Of a stretch of DNA of 64,000 nt, positions 42,287-51,842 are shown one piece after another. The DNA is taken from positions 1 to 64,000 of the forward strand of contig CAJTSE010000019.1 in the NCBI GenBank assembly GCA_910578815.1, read 5' to 3'. The notes below the pieces were generated by a model. The model worked only from the letters and a program-made list of their open reading frames with translations. It did no database searches and was not told the DNA's origin. Made by a program: the position numbers and the translations under genes. The stretch is from an uncultured Acetatifactor sp. GTDB taxonomy: Bacteria > Bacillota > Clostridia > Lachnospirales > Lachnospiraceae. Each line of letters begins with the position of its first letter. Within the stretch, counting starts at the first letter, position 1.

Positions 42287-42964
42287 TCAGTCTTCGCTGT
42301 CTTCCGGTCTTCTCCCTAAATCCCGTGCCTTGCCGCCGTTTGCTTTCATCATTTGACGCCATCCCATCTGCGCCGCCAGCTTATACAAAAACCTCGGAAA
42401 AGCAACCGAAACATATTGATTTTCCACTGTCTTCCGATAATCCTGTCCCTGCTGATCCTTTTGCACATGACCCGCGCAGATCGCTTCGGCAAGCGCCTTC
42501 AACGCTTTCTCAATCGGTTCCCTTGGGCCATGACCCGACTTCGTCTTAGGCATCTGCGCAAGTCCCCCTCCGCCGCCGATGCCCACGCCGCCTCCCCAGA
42601 CATATCCTGCCTTTGCGCACCAGTTTTTAAGAACCTGCAGCGCCGGCTCAGCCTGAATGCCCTCATAAAACCCGCAGTTGACGATTCCGTATACATGAAT
42701 CCTGCTGTTTTTGCAGGAAGCTGCCTCCAAGTCCCCAAGACAGGAGAGCAAGTGCCCGGGAATCCCGTCCACATAAAGAGGGAAAACAAACACCAGGGCA
42801 TCCGCCTGATTCAATACCTCCGTCATTTCCTTTGCGGCGGCAGCTGTGTGGAATCCATAGTCCACCGCCTCCGTTTCCTGAAGATAAGCCTTCAAGTCCT
42901 CCAGCAAAATTCCGCTGGCACTTCCCTTTACCTTCGGGCTTCCGTTAATGAGCGCTGTTTTCAT
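42287..42964 (-). CDS. flavodoxin-fold NAD(P)H oxidoreductase
   Basis: A 225-residue protein with TALINGSPKVKGSASGILLE as FMN loop and VFVFPLYVDGIPGHLLSCL, followed by a Gly-rich VWGGGVGIGGGGGLAQ loop. It lacks the Cys cluster of its partner at 42961. The start overlaps the partner stop (ATGA), giving an operon HAD-flavodoxin-flavodoxin. Substrate unknown. Confidence 0.82.
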   Translation of the reverse strand: MKTALINGSPKVKGSASGILLEDLKAYLQETEAVDYGFHTAAAAKEMTEVLNQADALVFVFPLYVDGIPGHLLSCLGDLEAASCKNSRIHVYGIVNCGFYEGIQAEPALQVLKNWCAKAGYVWGGGVGIGGGGGLAQMPKTKSGHGPREPIEKALKALAEAICAGHVQKDQQGQDYRKTVENQYVSVAFPRFLYKLAAQMGWRQMMKANGGKARDLGRRPEDSED

Positions 42965-43449
42965 ATCCGTATGCCCTCCAGTTCCTCTTTCGAGTTGTAA
43001 AAATATACTTCCTTTACCCGGCCGTCATAATTGTCCGCATTTGCCTCCAGAATCTTCCGCGCCGTCTCCTTTTCCGCATCCGTGATATTTTCTCCGTAAT
43101 AATATGCGGACAGCAGGATTACATTATTATATCTGCGCTTATGGTGCATTTCGCCCCTGCGCATCACAAAATCCGGATGGATATAGGAAATCGCTCTGTC
43201 CTGCACGGTTTTTACAAAGGGACTTACACTGCCGTAATAACATCTGCTGACGAAAATCAGCTCCGCGCATTTGCTCATATCAATCCCCGTGTTCTCATAC
43301 CCGTCATAGAGCACGCATCTTCCCGGCGTCCTGGTCCAGCATCCAAAGCAGCCGATGCAATTTTTAACAGGACCCCGCGGCTGAATAATCTTATGGCTGC
43401 CCTCTATCGGAACCTTGAAATCTTCCAGATCGGTTATAATCAATTTCAT
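42961..43449 (-). CDS. flavodoxin-family iron-sulfur flavoprotein-like
   Basis: A 162-residue protein with the cluster CIGCFGCWTRTPGRC (about 31-45) and FVSRCYYGSVSPFVKTVQDR, as in small flavoproteins that accept electrons for the neighbouring oxidoreductase. The N-terminal loop is short, so FMN binding may be weak. It overlaps both neighbours by 4 bp, strongly suggesting coupled translation. Confidence 0.8.
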   Translation of the reverse strand: MKLIITDLEDFKVPIEGSHKIIQPRGPVKNCIGCFGCWTRTPGRCVLYDGYENTGIDMSKCAELIFVSRCYYGSVSPFVKTVQDRAISYIHPDFVMRRGEMHHKRRYNNVILLSAYYYGENITDAEKETARKILEANADNYDGRVKEVYFYNSKEELEGIRI

Positions 43450-44099
43450 CCGGCTTCCTCCTTCAAAAACTCCAGCACCTCGCTCAAATCCCTGAATACC
43501 TTCCTGCTCAGGCGGACCATTTCCTCATCCGGTGCGATCATATCCGGCACCATCAACGGTGTCATCCCAGCGGCATATGCGGAGCGGATCCCGTTGGGCG
43601 AATCCTCGATGGCATAAGCCTGTGCCGGCTCCGTTCCCAGCTGATCGCAGGCCAGCAGATATATGTCCGGTCTGGGCTTGGAATGCTCCACCATGTCCCC
43701 CGTGACAATCACCGAAAAATATTCACGGATTCCCGCCTGCTCCAGGTGATTCAGCACGGTAGAACGTCTGGTAGACGAGGCCAGTCCCACCCGGAAACCC
43801 TGCTTCTGCAGCCAGTCAAGAAGTTCCCTGACCCCCGGCTTTACGGGCAGTCCGTTTTTTTCTATGTAATCCCAAAACCAGTCGGAGGCTTTCGCCCGGA
43901 ATCCCTCGTAATTAAAATCCTCCCCGTAGGCCTCCATCACGATCCTTCTGCTGTCATTGGCGTTGAGACCGATACATTTAGGAAAGATTTCCTCCATCCC
44001 CGGCATTCCTGCTTCCTTCGCCATCACCACCCAGCTCCGTTCACACAGCCGCTCCGTATCAAATAAAACGCCGTCCATATCAAATATTACCGTGTTCAT
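43446..44099 (-). CDS. HAD superfamily phosphatase (beta-phosphoglucomutase-like)
   Basis: A 217-residue HAD subfamily IA hydrolase with nucleophile motif FDMDGVLFDTE, motif II ASSTRR, Lys in HSKPRPDIY, and the motif III/IV stretch AIEDSPNGIRSAYAAGM. The cap domain is helical, as in phosphosugar phosphatases and mutases. The start at 44099 is preceded by GGAAGGAGAG. It heads the flavoprotein operon; the phosphosubstrate is unknown. Confidence 0.9.
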   Translation of the reverse strand: MNTVIFDMDGVLFDTERLCERSWVVMAKEAGMPGMEEIFPKCIGLNANDSRRIVMEAYGEDFNYEGFRAKASDWFWDYIEKNGLPVKPGVRELLDWLQKQGFRVGLASSTRRSTVLNHLEQAGIREYFSVIVTGDMVEHSKPRPDIYLLACDQLGTEPAQAYAIEDSPNGIRSAYAAGMTPLMVPDMIAPDEEMVRLSRKVFRDLSEVLEFLKEEAG

Positions 44100-44321
44100 T
44101 TTTCTCTCTCCTTCCGCCGCCGTCTTCATGTGCAGCTGCAAGGCTCATTACCCATGCGGATAAAACCCTGTCATACTGCATAACCCTGTAAGCCTCTGCC
44201 ATTCGTCTTACAGTCTTCCCATAACCTCTTCCTGAAGCGGCGTCAGCTTCTGACTTGCGCTCTTTGCTGTAAACACAGGCGTTACTCCGTAAACCTTTCC
44301 CAAAAGAGGCATCCAGCACTT

Positions 44322-44690
44322 CTACTCTTCCTCCACAAAAATCTCCAGATATGACTGGATTCTTGCTTTTGAGTACAATTCTTTCATCACTCCAAATTCC
44401 GGGTCATAATATGTCCCGTCACAGTATAAAATCCAATGCCCGTATTTTGGCAGGAGAGCTTTAAGAATACATACTTTTGGTAAAGCCGAAGTATTATCTG
44501 CTTTCGTCATCGTTTTCGCCTGCCTTATCCCATAGTGGTTCAGCGCCCTCTCAATATCCTTTTTCCCTGTGCCCTTATCATTTTCCATCACAGAAACTAC
44601 TTCCTCTACCGTTACCCCTGCAAGCATAGCAACACAGGCCTGTCCACATAAGTACTCCGTAGGCTGCTTAATATAATGAATTTGTTTCAT
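44322..44690 (-). CDS. C39-like cysteine peptidase domain protein
   Basis: A 122-residue protein with IKQPTEYLCGQACVAMLAG near the N-terminus, the oxyanion Gln and catalytic Cys pattern of C39-type peptidases, and YGHWILYCDGTYYDPEFG with the catalytic His and Asp further on. There is no transporter domain and no signal peptide. Its translational start is embedded in element C1, which is nearly identical to that before the MgtC-like gene at 51569, so the true start (44690, 44702 or a longer frame to 44765) is unsettled. Papain-like hydrolase of unknown target. Confidence 0.75.
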   Translation of the reverse strand: MKQIHYIKQPTEYLCGQACVAMLAGVTVEEVVSVMENDKGTGKKDIERALNHYGIRQAKTMTKADNTSALPKVCILKALLPKYGHWILYCDGTYYDPEFGVMKELYSKARIQSYLEIFVEEE

Positions 44691-44748
44691 ACTAATAACC
44701 ATACCTTTCCACAACCTGCGAATTCTAGACGACGAAAAGCACAGGCTT
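44688..44748 (-). repeat. interspersed start-codon element C, copy 1
   Basis: A 61 bp element, 58 of 61 identical to 51567-51627. It covers the start codon and upstream region. Read as codons in the frame of the gene, all three differences fall in third positions (two silent, one Leu/Phe). Confidence 0.85.
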
Positions 44749-44761
44749 ATTTTCTCCCTTG

Positions 44762-45208
44762 TCAATTACGTTTTTTTCTGTAGTAAATAAACTCGTGATC
44801 TTCCTTATATCCAATATAGCCCAGTTTTTGGTAAAAAGCATTTGTGCGCACGTTCCAGACAGGGGTATCAAGCAATATTTCCTCTGCATCAGGAAAAATT
44901 CTTTCAATTTCCTGCATAATAAATATGCCATACCCTTTTCTGAAATGTTCGGGATCTACAAATATTCTGCCTATATTCAGCCGCAATCCATCCGCAAAAA
45001 GAAGGGCGCCTCCTGCAATCAGGCCATCCATTGATAATTTATATAAGTGATTCGTCCTTGCCATCTTCGTATGAAAACTTACCGATCTGTATCCGGGCGG
45101 TCCTGCCTTTGAAGCAGCGCCAACCGCAATGTCACTTTCAAACGCGCGCCTGGAAATGCTGCTTAACACTAACGCATCTGCTGTGCCGGCTTTTATAAAT
45201 TCCATCAT
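44762..45208 (-). CDS. GNAT family N-acetyltransferase
   Basis: A 148-residue acetyltransferase with the beta4-alpha3 acetyl-CoA motif GRIFVDPEHFRKGYGIFIMQEI (about 78-99) and TNAFYQKLGYIGY near the C-terminus. The start at 45208 (or 45205) has GAGG 9 bp upstream. It is followed, after element C1, by the C39-like gene in the same direction. Substrate unknown. Confidence 0.9.
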   Translation of the reverse strand: MMEFIKAGTADALVLSSISRRAFESDIAVGAASKAGPPGYRSVSFHTKMARTNHLYKLSMDGLIAGGALLFADGLRLNIGRIFVDPEHFRKGYGIFIMQEIERIFPDAEEILLDTPVWNVRTNAFYQKLGYIGYKEDHEFIYYRKKRN

Positions 45209-45336
45209 TTGATTGATCCTCTGTTCATCATAGATTCTTTCTTACATTAATGCCTCCATAGTTTCTCACGCTGCTGCACTTATCTCCATTATATCCGGCT
45301 GCCGTCGAAAAAACAATCTAATTTTCGAAAAGGGAA

Positions 45337-45365
45337 TAGCAAGCCGTTGCAAAAGATGTTATAAT
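45337..45365 (+). promoter_or_regulatory. probable promoter of the GH9/ABC exporter operon
   Basis: TAGCAA (45337-45342), 17 bp, TATAAT (45360-45365), 50 bp before the GH9 start. The -35 is weak, so an activator is possible. Confidence 0.5.
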
Positions 45366-45414
45366 CCTTTAATGGAGCTTACATTCGAAAACATGCTCCG
45401 GAAAGAGGTTTCCT

Positions 45415-47019
45415 ATGTACAAAAACATTTTTATAAACCAGTGCGGCTACCTGCCCCTGATGCAGAAGCAGGTCACTTTCCGCACCGACAAGCCAGTGTC
45501 CTTCAACGTACATACAAGCAGTGGTTCCTGCGTATACACCGGCAGGGCTGACAGGCGGGTAGAAAACCCTTCCGCCGGCGAAACAAATTATGTTGGCGAC
45601 TTTTCCGCCGTGACGGAAATCGGACTCTATTATATTACTGCCGAGGGCCTGGGGGAATCCGACTCCTTTTCCGTGAGCGTAGACGCTTATGCGGATACCT
45701 TCCAGAAGGCCATGGCCTTCTTCTATCTCCAACGCTGTGGATACGACCTTCCGGAGAAAGCAGCAGGACTCTATGCGCACAAAGCCTGCCATACACAGAT
45801 CGGCCACCTTTACCAAAGCGAAGAAACAAGGAATGTGGCCGGCGGCTGGCACGACGCCGGCGATTACGGCCGCTACGTAGGTCCGGGAGCCATGGCCGTG
45901 GCACAGCTTCTCTATGCAGCGGAGCGAAACGGTGCGCTTTGCAGCAGCTACCGGTGCCCTGAAGGCAAAACATCTGTTTCTCTTCCTGATTATCTGGAGG
46001 AACTGAAATACGAACTGGACTGGATGATGAAAATGCAGCGGGAGGACGGTGCTCTGTATCACAAGGCTTCCTGCCGTAATTTCTGCGCTTTTATTATGCC
46101 CGATGAAGAGACGGAAGAAATGATCTTAAGTCCTGTCTCCGTCACTGCTACAGGCGACTTTGCGGCAGTATGCGCCATGGCAGTGCGCTTTTACGAAAAA
46201 TATGATCCGGCCTATGCCCACAGACTGGAAGCGGCTTCCAGAAAGGCCTACGAGGCCACGAAAAAGATGGAGCTGCCCGGCGGCTTTCGGAATCCACCGG
46301 AAATAACCACCGGAGAATATGGCGACTCCTGTGATCAGGACGAGCGTTACTGGGCAGCAGCAGAACTATATCACGCCTTCGGAGATCAGCAGTACCGGGC
46401 CGATTTCGAGGCTCTTGCCCAGGAAAAAATTTATCAGGGCTACGGCTGGGCTGATATGGGGAGCTATGGAAACCTTGCTTACCTGAACACAGACCGCCCC
46501 GTGGATGAAGCTCTGAAAACAGAGATACGGCAGGCCATGATTTCCCTTGCCGACGGGCTTTTAAAGACGGCTGAGGCAGATGGTTACGGCACTGCTCTAA
46601 CCTCGGAGCAGTACATTTGGGGAAGCAGCATGAACGCAGCAAACAACGGCCTGCATCTCTATGATGCTTGGACGCTCACCGGAGAGCAGCGATACCTGGA
46701 TGCAGCTGCTGCGCAGCTTCACTATCTTTTAGGACGCAACTGTCTGGGATTGTGTTTCGTCACAGGCTGCGGCAGCGATGCCATCAGGCATCCTCACCAC
46801 AGACCTTCCGGCTTCCGCGGCAAGGCAATGCCCGGTATGCTTTCCGGCGGCCCCTGCAGCTGGATTGCAGACGAAACCATCAAGAGCATGTTTACAAAAG
46901 AAACGGCTCCTGCTCCGGCAAAATGCCTGGTAGACATGACGGGAAGCTACTCCACCAACGAGGTCACCATCTACTGGAACTCGGCGTTCCTTCAACTGCT
47001 GGCCTCCGTGACGGCGTAG
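45415..47019 (+). CDS. glycoside hydrolase family 9 protein, no signal peptide
   Basis: A 534-residue GH9 enzyme. The N-terminal Ig-like CelD_N domain (about 3-90) begins right at YKNIFINQCGYLP. The catalytic (alpha/alpha)6 barrel has the base aspartates in GGWHDAGDYGRYV (D147, D150), the RHPHHRPSG stretch and the acid Glu in TNEVTIYWNSAF (about E516). No signal peptide is seen, so it should act in the cytoplasm on imported beta-glucan oligosaccharides rather than on cellulose. The start at 45415 has GAGG 6 bp upstream. A two-gene ABC exporter follows in the same direction after 110 bp. Confidence 0.93.
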   Translation: MYKNIFINQCGYLPLMQKQVTFRTDKPVSFNVHTSSGSCVYTGRADRRVENPSAGETNYVGDFSAVTEIGLYYITAEGLGESDSFSVSVDAYADTFQKAMAFFYLQRCGYDLPEKAAGLYAHKACHTQIGHLYQSEETRNVAGGWHDAGDYGRYVGPGAMAVAQLLYAAERNGALCSSYRCPEGKTSVSLPDYLEELKYELDWMMKMQREDGALYHKASCRNFCAFIMPDEETEEMILSPVSVTATGDFAAVCAMAVRFYEKYDPAYAHRLEAASRKAYEATKKMELPGGFRNPPEITTGEYGDSCDQDERYWAAAELYHAFGDQQYRADFEALAQEKIYQGYGWADMGSYGNLAYLNTDRPVDEALKTEIRQAMISLADGLLKTAEADGYGTALTSEQYIWGSSMNAANNGLHLYDAWTLTGEQRYLDAAAAQLHYLLGRNCLGLCFVTGCGSDAIRHPHHRPSGFRGKAMPGMLSGGPCSWIADETIKSMFTKETAPAPAKCLVDMTGSYSTNEVTIYWNSAFLQLLASVTA

Positions 47020-47129
47020 ACAAATCAACAACCCCGCTGAAAGCAACGGGCATTAAGCTTGCAACGCTGCAGGTCAGCGGGGTATGTGACCCTTGCGGCA
47101 TTTTGCTCGCGGGAATAAAGGAAAATAGT

Positions 47130-48920
47130 ATGAACGAAACAAGACCCCAAAAATTATCCATGCTCCCCTACCTGTGGAGTTATAAATGGCATTATCTGCT
47201 GGGCGTCATTGTCCTGCTGCTGGTAGACCTGGCAAGTCTTTACATTCCCCAGTATACCGGCGAGATCATTGACGGCCTGACAGCAGGCGCCTTTGGCTTA
47301 GAAGGTGTTAAGCCCATCCTGCTCAAGATCCTTCTGGCTGGTCTTACCATGATGCTGGGCCGCTTTGGCTGGCGCTTTTTTATCATCGGGGCTTCCAGGG
47401 GAATTGAATATAAAATGCGCAACGACCTGTTTGGGCATTTGGAAACCCTTTCCGCCCGCTTCTACAACAGCCACAAGACGGGCGACCTGATGGCTCATTT
47501 TACCAATGACCTCCAGGCTATTCGCCAGGCAGTAGGTATCGCGGTGATCACAACCTTTGACGCTGTGGTTATGACGATTATGGTACTCGTCAAGATGATC
47601 TTTTATGTGGACTTTAAACTGACAATGCTGGCCTTTATTCCCCTGACGCTGGTGGCTTTCGGCTGTTACTATTACGGCACCGAGCAGAAAAAGCGTCAGA
47701 CCAGACGGCAGGAAGCATTTTCCTACCTGTCTGACAAGGCTCAGGAAAGTCTGGCAGGTATTCGGGTACTAAAAGCTTTTGTCCAGGAAGATGCGGATTT
47801 CAATACCTTTCAGGATGCCAGCCGAAACAATATGGAAAAAAATCTTTCCGTAGCAAAGCTCCAGGCAATCTTCGGAGCAGCGCTGGATATGGTTACGGGT
47901 TTAAGCCTTCTGCTGACTCTTGTTTTCGGTGGAAAAATGGTGCTGGACGGGCAGGTATCCATCGGCCAGTTTGTAGCCTTTAATTCCTATATCGGGATGC
48001 TGGTCTGGCCCATGATCGCCTGCGGAGACTGTGTCAACACCTTCAGTCAGGCAGCGGCAGCCTTTCATCGGGTAGCGGCAATCTTTCAGGAGAAACCGGA
48101 TATTGTGGATACAGATTCCCCGCTCTCCGCAGACTGTGAGCTGCATCTGGAGGGTGACATCCGGCTGGAAAACCTTACCTTCACCTATCCTGACGGCGAA
48201 CTGCCTGTACTGAAAAATATTGATCTTCATATCCGCCCCGGCGAGATGCTGGGGATCCTGGGCCGCACCGGCAGCGGGAAATCCTCTCTGGCAGACCTGC
48301 TGCTCCGAGTTTATGACTGCGAAAAGGGAATGCTGCTGATCGACGGAAAGCCTATAGACGAAATACCTTTAAGCATCCTTCACCGGGACATGGCCTATGT
48401 TCCTCAGGAAAATTTCCTGTTTTCGGATACTCTGGAGGAAAACATTGCCTTCGGCCTGGAAGAACGTATTCAGGAGCATCCAGAGCTGCGCGGAAATATC
48501 CACCGGGCGGCAAAGGCTGCCTGCATCCATGACAATATCATGGACTTCCCGGAAAATTACCTGACGCTGGTGGGCGAAAGAGGTGTCACTCTCTCCGGCG
48601 GCCAGAAGCAGCGCAGCTCCATTGCCCGTGCACTGTTAAAGGATTCCGCCGTGTTGATACTGGACGATTCCCTGTCGGCAGTGGACACAGACACGGAAGA
48701 GCAGATTCTGGAAAATCTCCTGCATCTGCGTCAGGCCAAAACCACCATTGTCATTGCCCACCGTATTTCCACCCTGCAGAAGGCGGATCACATCGCAGTG
48801 CTGACGGATGGCGAGCTCACGGAATATGGCACCCATGATGAACTGTTAGCGCTGGGCGGCTTCTATGCCCATATAAACGAAAAGCAGCAATTAGAGCAGC
48901 AGCTACAGGAGAGTACATAA
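47130..48920 (+). CDS. ABC exporter half-transporter 1
   Basis: A 596-residue fusion of a six-helix membrane domain (about 15-320) and an ATPase domain. Walker A is ILGRTGSGKSSL, the signature LSGGQKQRSSIARALL, Walker B VLILDDSLSAVDTDTEE (Asp in place of the catalytic Glu, typical of one half of heterodimers) and switch His in IAHRIS. The ATG at 47130 has AAAGGA 7 bp upstream; the open frame upstream runs through the GH9 gene and is not coding. It forms a heterodimer with the next gene. Confidence 0.94.
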   Translation: MNETRPQKLSMLPYLWSYKWHYLLGVIVLLLVDLASLYIPQYTGEIIDGLTAGAFGLEGVKPILLKILLAGLTMMLGRFGWRFFIIGASRGIEYKMRNDLFGHLETLSARFYNSHKTGDLMAHFTNDLQAIRQAVGIAVITTFDAVVMTIMVLVKMIFYVDFKLTMLAFIPLTLVAFGCYYYGTEQKKRQTRRQEAFSYLSDKAQESLAGIRVLKAFVQEDADFNTFQDASRNNMEKNLSVAKLQAIFGAALDMVTGLSLLLTLVFGGKMVLDGQVSIGQFVAFNSYIGMLVWPMIACGDCVNTFSQAAAAFHRVAAIFQEKPDIVDTDSPLSADCELHLEGDIRLENLTFTYPDGELPVLKNIDLHIRPGEMLGILGRTGSGKSSLADLLLRVYDCEKGMLLIDGKPIDEIPLSILHRDMAYVPQENFLFSDTLEENIAFGLEERIQEHPELRGNIHRAAKAACIHDNIMDFPENYLTLVGERGVTLSGGQKQRSSIARALLKDSAVLILDDSLSAVDTDTEEQILENLLHLRQAKTTIVIAHRISTLQKADHIAVLTDGELTEYGTHDELLALGGFYAHINEKQQLEQQLQEST

Positions 48921-49061
48921 CATCACAGAGTGCAGGCAGACTTTATCAAATGCTTCAAAAAACCGGATCCTGGTTCGGAAAGACGGAGTAGCAAGTTATC
49001 GGACAATATATGCCGGGAAGGTTGCACACATGCCCTGGGCCGGCGCGGAAATGAGGATATT

Positions 49062-50828
49062 ATGCAGGATGACAAAATAGAATCCACTTATAAGGGAAGC
49101 GTTTTACTACGCCTTCTCTCCTATATGAAACCGTATCTGGGCCAGGTAATTTTCTGCCTGTTTATGGTGCTGGGCCTGACTGCCCTGGAGCTTTACCGCC
49201 CCGTTCTGATCGGTGACGCTATTGATCTGTTCGAAGAGCAGGGCAGCTATGACATCATTATTGAAACTGCCGTGAAGTATGGTATTGTGCTGGTTTTAAG
49301 CTTTTTCTTTACCGTAGTTCCCATATGGCTGCTGCAAAAAATCGGCCAAACTATCATTCATACCGTTCGTCAAGAGCTTTACTCACGTATCCAAAAACTG
49401 AGCAGCCGATATTTTGATTTAACACCTGTGGGAAAGCTGGTAACAAGAGCCACCAACGATGTGGAAGCCTTAAGTGAAATGTATTCCGGCATTTTGGTGC
49501 GGCTGTTTCGAAACATTGTCAAAATCATAGGACTGGCTGCAGTCATGCTGATTCTGGACTGGAAGCTGGCATTGATTTCCTTTGTACTGCTGCCAGTGGT
49601 GGCGGTATTGACGGTTGTTTTCCGAATCATCTCCCGAAAAACCTACCGCATTACCAGAACGCGGCTCACCGACCTGAATACCTTTCTTTCGGAAAATCTT
49701 TCCGGTATGCGCATCATACAGCTTTTTGGGCGGGAGGATAGAAAATTTGAAGAATTTAACGACAAAAACCACAAATACTACAAAGCCTTTTATCGGGAGA
49801 TGCTGGTATTTGCCATTTTCCGGCCGCTGATTTACATCCTCAGCGTCCTGTCCTTGATGGTGGTGCTGGGCTTAGGCAGCCAGGATGTCTTAAATGAAAT
49901 TATCCCCATTGGCACTCTGTATATTTTTGCCCAGTATATTCAATCCTTTTTTGAACCGATCCAGGAGCTGGCAGAGCAGTTTTCCACTCTTCAGTCCTCC
50001 CTGGCCTCCGGTGAAAAAATCTTTGCCGTTATGGATGAAGAAACCCTGGTTCCGGAAGCAGATAAGCCCACTGTCCTTTCTGAAATTAAGGGTCGGATCG
50101 AATTTGATCATGTATGGTTTGCCTATGATGATGAAAATTATGTGCTGCGAGATGTATCCTTCGTGATCGAACCCGGACAGAGCGTTGCTTTTGTGGGAGC
50201 CACCGGTGCAGGTAAATCCTCCATTTTGAATCTGATTGGGAGATATTATGACATCCAGCAGGGGCATATTTACATTGACGGCGTTGATATTCGGCGCTTA
50301 AGCAAAAAGCAGCTGCGCAGCGCCATTGGCCAGATGCAGCAGGATGTCTTCATTTTTGAGGGAACTGTGGAGAGTAATATTCGACTTTATAATGACGAAA
50401 TTACTGCTGAGGAAATCAAAGCGGCGGCAGAGTACGTGAATGCCTCCCACTTTATTGAAAGACTGCCAAAGGGCTACGAAGAGCCTGTCTCAGAGCGAGG
50501 ATCCACCTTTTCCGCCGGAGAACGACAGCTTTTGTCCTTTGCACGGACTCTGGCACATAAGCCCAGCATTCTGGTTATGGACGAGGCCACTGCCAATATT
50601 GACACAGAAACGGAACTGCTGATTCAAGAGGCCCTGGAAAAGCTGATGAAAGGGCGCACCACCATCATGGTGGCTCACAGACTCTCCACCATCCAGTACG
50701 CGGACTGTATTATGGTTATGCACAAGGGAAAGATAAGAGAACGGGGTACTCATCAGGAACTGCTGGCTCAAAACGGCATTTACAAAAAGCTGTATGAACT
50801 GCAGATCCATCATGAGATAACGGCATAA
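49062..50828 (+). CDS. ABC exporter half-transporter 2
   Basis: A 588-residue membrane-ATPase fusion. Walker A is FVGATGAGKSSI, the signature is altered to TFSAGERQLLSFARTL, Walker B LVMDEATANIDTETE with the catalytic Glu, and switch His in VAHRLS. The signature change here and the Walker B change in the partner are the usual division of labour in heterodimeric exporters such as LmrCD/BmrCD. The start at 49062 has GAGG 5 bp upstream; the frame open to 48930 has no better site. Substrate unknown, lipids or drugs likely. Confidence 0.93.
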   Translation: MQDDKIESTYKGSVLLRLLSYMKPYLGQVIFCLFMVLGLTALELYRPVLIGDAIDLFEEQGSYDIIIETAVKYGIVLVLSFFFTVVPIWLLQKIGQTIIHTVRQELYSRIQKLSSRYFDLTPVGKLVTRATNDVEALSEMYSGILVRLFRNIVKIIGLAAVMLILDWKLALISFVLLPVVAVLTVVFRIISRKTYRITRTRLTDLNTFLSENLSGMRIIQLFGREDRKFEEFNDKNHKYYKAFYREMLVFAIFRPLIYILSVLSLMVVLGLGSQDVLNEIIPIGTLYIFAQYIQSFFEPIQELAEQFSTLQSSLASGEKIFAVMDEETLVPEADKPTVLSEIKGRIEFDHVWFAYDDENYVLRDVSFVIEPGQSVAFVGATGAGKSSILNLIGRYYDIQQGHIYIDGVDIRRLSKKQLRSAIGQMQQDVFIFEGTVESNIRLYNDEITAEEIKAAAEYVNASHFIERLPKGYEEPVSERGSTFSAGERQLLSFARTLAHKPSILVMDEATANIDTETELLIQEALEKLMKGRTTIMVAHRLSTIQYADCIMVMHKGKIRERGTHQELLAQNGIYKKLYELQIHHEITA

Positions 50829-50840
50829 CGATTGCTGCTT

Positions 50841-51569
50841 TTAATTCATCTCTTCTATATGATAGATATAATCCAGAGAGCGCAGCGCTTCAATAATCTC
50901 ACTATGGGTTTTGTATTTCTTCAGCTCCTGGCTGGCTATAGTAATAGTCACGGAATACACGCTTAAGCCCGACCCCAGATAGGCGCTGTTTGATTCAATG
51001 TCATCAATCCGCAGCCCCAGTCTGCGGATTGTTGTCACGAAATCCTGCAGGTTCTCCCTGCTCTTTAACTCCAGATGGATTTCAAAATGATTGGATCGGT
51101 TTTTCAGGTAAGTCTCCACCGCAGGCAGGTAAGTCAGGATGCACAAAAGCAGCAAAAAAGAAATCAAAGTCACCGTGTAAAATCCTGCCCCTGCTGTCAA
51201 CCCGATGATGCCGCAGGACCAAAGTCCTGCTGAGGTAGTCAGCCCTTTGATCTGGTTTCGTGAGCTGAACAAAATGGAATTCCCGCTTAGCATGGCAATG
51301 CTGATCACGGATGCCGCCGACAAAAAGGGAAATTTAACGGAAGTCTCCTGCATCAAAAATAAATCCAACAGCATCGCGAGGGCCGAAGAAAAGGATACCA
51401 GAATAAAAGTCCGAAGCCCTGCCGAATGCCGCTTGCTGGCGCGCTCGCAGCCGATCACCGCCGCAAGCAGAACGGCTATCATCAGCCGCAGGCACACCGA
51501 ACCGATCCCTATATCGCTGGCCCAATCTCCCAGCCATCTCGCTAACGGGTCATAAATTATCTCGTTCAT
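50841..51569 (-). CDS. MgtC/SapB family membrane protein
   Basis: A 242-residue protein with four to five membrane helices (about 25-160) carrying the family stretch RLMIAVLLAAVIGCERASKR, then HSAGLRTFILVSFSSALAML, and GLTTSAGLWSCGIIGLTAGAGFY. The cytoplasmic C-terminal domain (about 170-242) looks ACT-like. Bacterial MgtC proteins modulate ATP synthase or cell-envelope homeostasis at low magnesium; many Firmicute members are uncharacterised. The start lies in element C2, with ATGs at 51569 and 51581. No Mg riboswitch was recognised. Confidence 0.88.
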   Translation of the reverse strand: MNEIIYDPLARWLGDWASDIGIGSVCLRLMIAVLLAAVIGCERASKRHSAGLRTFILVSFSSALAMLLDLFLMQETSVKFPFLSAASVISIAMLSGNSILFSSRNQIKGLTTSAGLWSCGIIGLTAGAGFYTVTLISFLLLLCILTYLPAVETYLKNRSNHFEIHLELKSRENLQDFVTTIRRLGLRIDDIESNSAYLGSGLSVYSVTITIASQELKKYKTHSEIIEALRSLDYIYHIEEMN

Positions 51570-51627
51570 ACTAATAACCATGCCTTTCCAAAACCTGCGA
51601 ATTCTTGACGACGAAAAGCACAGGCTT
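51567..51627 (-). repeat. interspersed start-codon element C, copy 2
   Basis: 58 of 61 bases identical to 44688-44748, on the start region of the MgtC-like gene in the same orientation. It contains GGAAAGG followed by ATGGTTATTAGTATG, which recurs at the LysR start (53493). Confidence 0.85.
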
Positions 51628-51800
51628 TTTGTCGTATAAGCCGCAGGCACAAATTTGCGTGTGAAAAATTTATTTTACACACTTAGATTCTCTTTATCTG
51701 CGTCCCATGCCGAATGCAATTCTGCAGCAGACTTAAAAAATCTTCATTCCCTTCACACTAACCTCCACGCCGGCGCAGCCGACACATTCCTTGAAATCGG

Positions 51801-51842
51801 GAAGAATCGCTTCGCCTGCGATCAAAATCCGTTCGCCTTTTA
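51801..51842 (-). repeat. interspersed element B, internally deleted copy
   Basis: GAAGAATCGC-N7-GCGAT is joined directly to AAAATC-CG-TTCGCCTTTTA, so the middle of a B element is missing. As in full copies, its edge coincides with the stop codon of a minus-strand gene (the antiporter). Confidence 0.65.

Noticed and set aside
44688..44748. c-di-GMP or other known riboswitch in element C
   Set aside because: The GCACAGG string is suggestive, but the rest of the conserved core is missing and the element covers the start codon itself.
46668..47129. N-terminal extension of the first ABC exporter half
   Set aside because: It overlaps the GH9 gene in another frame; the ATG at 47130 has a proper ribosome site and matches exporter N-termini.
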